Of a stretch of DNA of 64,000 nucleotides, positions 63,401 through 64,000 are shown in pieces. A model generated the notes under the pieces. That model was not told the origin of the DNA, did no database searches, and worked only from the letters and a program-made list of their open reading frames with translations. Both the position numbers and the translations under genes were made by a program. The stretch lies in assembly GCA_964576585.1 (NCBI GenBank), contig CAZNWO010000001.1, positions 10,849 to 74,848 of the forward strand, read 5' to 3'. This DNA is from GCA-2730975 sp964576585 (GTDB taxonomy: Bacteria; Verrucomicrobiota; Verrucomicrobiia; Opitutales; Seribacteraceae). Numbering within the stretch: position 1 is the stretch's first letter; the number at the start of each line of letters is the position of its first letter.

Positions 63401-64000
63401 CATTACCTTTCCAGACAATCCCGACGGTAATCAAAAGTTCCCCAATCCTGTACCCGTGCTGCCCAACAACATTAGCATCGGCTCTGGGATCAAGCCCCTC
63501 ATGGACTTCAGTTCCAACAGTCTTATTATAGGCAGCAGGGAGGCGTCGCTTTTGGTAAATGCCCTAAAGCGAAAACAGGGAACCGACCTACTGAGTGCTC
63601 CGCGCGTTACCGTTATGGATGGTCAACCTGCATCAATAACCATTGCCCAGGAATTCATTTATCCCACGGATTACCAGCCCGCTCAGCTGCCGGGCGGCGG
63701 CGGCGGCGGCGGCGGCGGACTGGGGGGTGGCATTGGAGGCGGAATTCAGATTCAACCCGCCGTGCCCCAGTTTGATACCGTAGCCCCCGACGACGAACAA
63801 CCCGGGTTCCGTGAGGTCGGGGTGGTTTTGGACGTAACGCCCAGAATTGAAAAATACAACTCCATTGCACTGGAACTGAATCCAAAGGTAACCGAGTTTG
63901 ATGGATTCGTCGAATACGGCGGCCAGTCGGCGATGATCGGTACGGGATTTTCGACCCCGACAATTATCCAGCCGTCCGGTATCCTCATGCCGATTTTTTC
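60498..64000 (+). CDS. Type IV pilus-like secretin (Amuc_1098-type), 3' end cut by window edge
   Basis: 1167 residues visible, no stop before the edge. A signal peptide (~1-33) is followed by a Pro-rich segment (~34-165) with four GLPPLP-type repeats. A very long helical/TPR-like region with coiled coil runs ~170-690. Secretin N-domains (~715-960) include NGMPLDQMVSFITEM. Early secretin-domain motifs include VEIETKFLEVQEG (~892), LLSAPRVTVMDGQPASI (~1033), GVVLDVTPRI (~1113) and IALELNPKVTEF (~1125). It forms the outer-membrane pore for the pilus-like system. Two poly-Gly tracts encoded by GGC repeats interrupt it. A terminator-like hairpin lies in its signal-peptide codons. An alternative start is the ATG at 60507. 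Confidence 0.9.
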   Translation, partial: MPEMKTLLALLVGRQSAVLTALFFACAGSLLHAQGLPPLPPLPSNPPAEPSVAPGLPPLPGDPPLPAIPDTTPPPAPAGGGLGAPPGLPPLPPGDDAVDVPSGLPPLPGGEPGVTPSAPLPELLPLDSGEPAPAPIPAIPPPEEPLGDEPVLEAPAGTIPAGLNLPPVTDNAGLMRLLDEIRARTRRGDYIGAEALTDQTLRTFAETAENAFYLRQVRREQTNLYYRLAHQALKDKKYSLASKHLARYQANVSREVEERKQAREIRIGKQGKRDVSLVGKLVGELDKAKKELAEIRAKAGLPENDAKVDYDRVMAQEQMELEKAKTQAERLLSKARVDAADGQYDLAISQIDQAISLLPKNVATIALMSDLFKAKQQVLWYRIGEAMQKGQVGNVQTLVLEYQDVEKERRREETETLGIEEGPDFEAEMQKAKEKAEQQAELAEKMLARAKANIRDKEYDKAEEDLVKITNYLEPSTRTWPLILDAALTRNQINLEKAEDARKAKDWELANQYTDAYRTGLLQDRNVMGAGGMDPGRPGLNETKGKGSVDNILKRADRMRGRIEDDMKNPYRRHISEFTPDWEDRQRDLRELLMRAKVQFINHDLTGAQETYRLIEARYSQNYEAKQMLMRIARIRQEESYLGYLQTRESMLEEINREWERPKVFERQIDEVEPVRDTSNKLLEKLKTINIPAVQFFESPLPEVALELQRLAQQFDFAEPDPTKKGVNILVMNPAGEAPPNVTITLNGMPLDQMVSFITEMVGWSFDVRNDAVVISKTGLGGGRPIGLETEFYEVTQGTIQRMTGGAGAGGGGGGGDPFAPPGGGGAGGAGAGDVGAKIKSFLEQAGIPFDETRGHKFVFDGFQMIVSHERRFLDLIERILERLDQDSSRQVEIETKFLEVQEGALEEISFDWQFKWGNPVPALDPQTGMPTIDSRGRPVMVYEKNMLGNTRTLAQAHSPGGLERDITITFPDNPDGNQKFPNPVPVLPNNISIGSGIKPLMDFSSNSLIIGSREASLLVNALKRKQGTDLLSAPRVTVMDGQPASITIAQEFIYPTDYQPAQLPGGGGGGGGGLGGGIGGGIQIQPAVPQFDTVAPDDEQPGFREVGVVLDVTPRIEKYNSIALELNPKVTEFDGFVEYGGQSAMIGTGFSTPTIIQPSGILMPIF
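60543..60568 (+). promoter_or_regulatory. Terminator-like hairpin inside the secretin signal-peptide codons
   Basis: AGTGCGGTT (60543-60551) and AACCGCACT (60554-60562) form a perfect stem (eight to nine pairs), followed by CTCTTTTT. That is the classic outline of an intrinsic terminator, but located about 15 codons into the coding sequence. It could attenuate secretin expression or be incidental. Confidence 0.4.
62925..62946 (+). repeat. (GGC)7 microsatellite in secretin
   Basis: Seven uninterrupted GGC units encode a poly-Gly stretch at residue ~810, within a larger Gly-rich loop that also includes GGGGAGGAGAG. Slippage would change linker length without shifting the frame. Confidence 0.9.
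63693..63716 (+). repeat. (GGC)8 microsatellite in secretin
   Basis: Eight uninterrupted GGC units encode poly-Gly at residue ~1066, inside the secretin domain right after the YPTDYQPAQLP segment. In-frame length variation is possible. Confidence 0.9.

Overview
The window looks like a piece of a verrucomicrobial chromosome, most likely from an Opitutae/Puniceicoccales-type lineage. The main evidence is a five-gene pilus-like locus at the right end (55202-64000). Its order and protein architectures match the Akkermansia Amuc_1102-1101-1100-1099-1098 set. A small coiled-coil protein of a kind I associate with planctomycetes and verrucomicrobia (20393-20668) points the same way. Three runs of exactly 100 N (38468-38567, 40885-40984, 52239-52338) show that this is a scaffolded draft, so apparent read-through ORFs across them are artefacts. 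Assignment to family or species level is not possible from the sequence alone.

Left part, 1-18.7 kb. A truncated unknown gene is followed by pyrD, a lipid-anchored or secreted YwqK/MORN-like protein, a tRNA-Leu with the unusual anticodon AAG, and an unrecognised 507-residue protein. A tightly packed minus-strand operon follows (11961 down to 4533): HAD phosphatase, PD-(D/E)XK-Rad3 helicase fusion, pyrR, pyrB, a degenerate dihydroorotase pyrC', CPBP membrane protease, tsaE. Several of its junctions are ATGA or longer overlaps. Divergent from it is prfA-prmC (release factor 1 and its methyltransferase). Next come the periplasmic tail-specific protease, a rhomboid and rarA.

Middle, 18.7-36.5 kb. 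Here are comEC (without a visible metallo-beta-lactamase domain), the small coiled-coil gene, an AraC-PAS regulator divergent from cysS, and a minus-strand housekeeping operon manA-grpE-dnaJ-rfaE2-purN-prmA. ftsK and a RodZ-like gene, a large TolB-propeller/M28 peptidase/PDZ protein and a PQQ-propeller protein follow.

36.5-55.2 kb. This stretch is metabolic: an APC permease, an amino-sugar pair (nagB and an N-acetylhexosamine-kinase-like gene, split by a gap), and the glycolate oxidase genes glcDEF (glcE/glcF split by a gap). It also holds a Gfo/Idh/MocA oxidoreductase, a redoxin, lysine 2,3-aminomutase, moeA/moaA, dnaN, a ParE-like small gene, kdsD (end lost in a gap), a phosphohexomutase and a Nudix hydrolase.

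Right end, 55.2-64 kb. The pilus-like locus encodes an exported protein, a PilM-PilN fusion, a PilO-like (Amuc_1100-type) protein, a PilP-position (Amuc_1099-type) protein and a large secretin that runs off the edge. I found no CRISPR array, insertion sequence, prophage or integron. The points most worth a second look are the pilus locus, tRNA-Leu(AAG), the probably inactive PyrC', the nuclease-helicase fusion, and a terminator-like hairpin inside the secretin signal-peptide codons.
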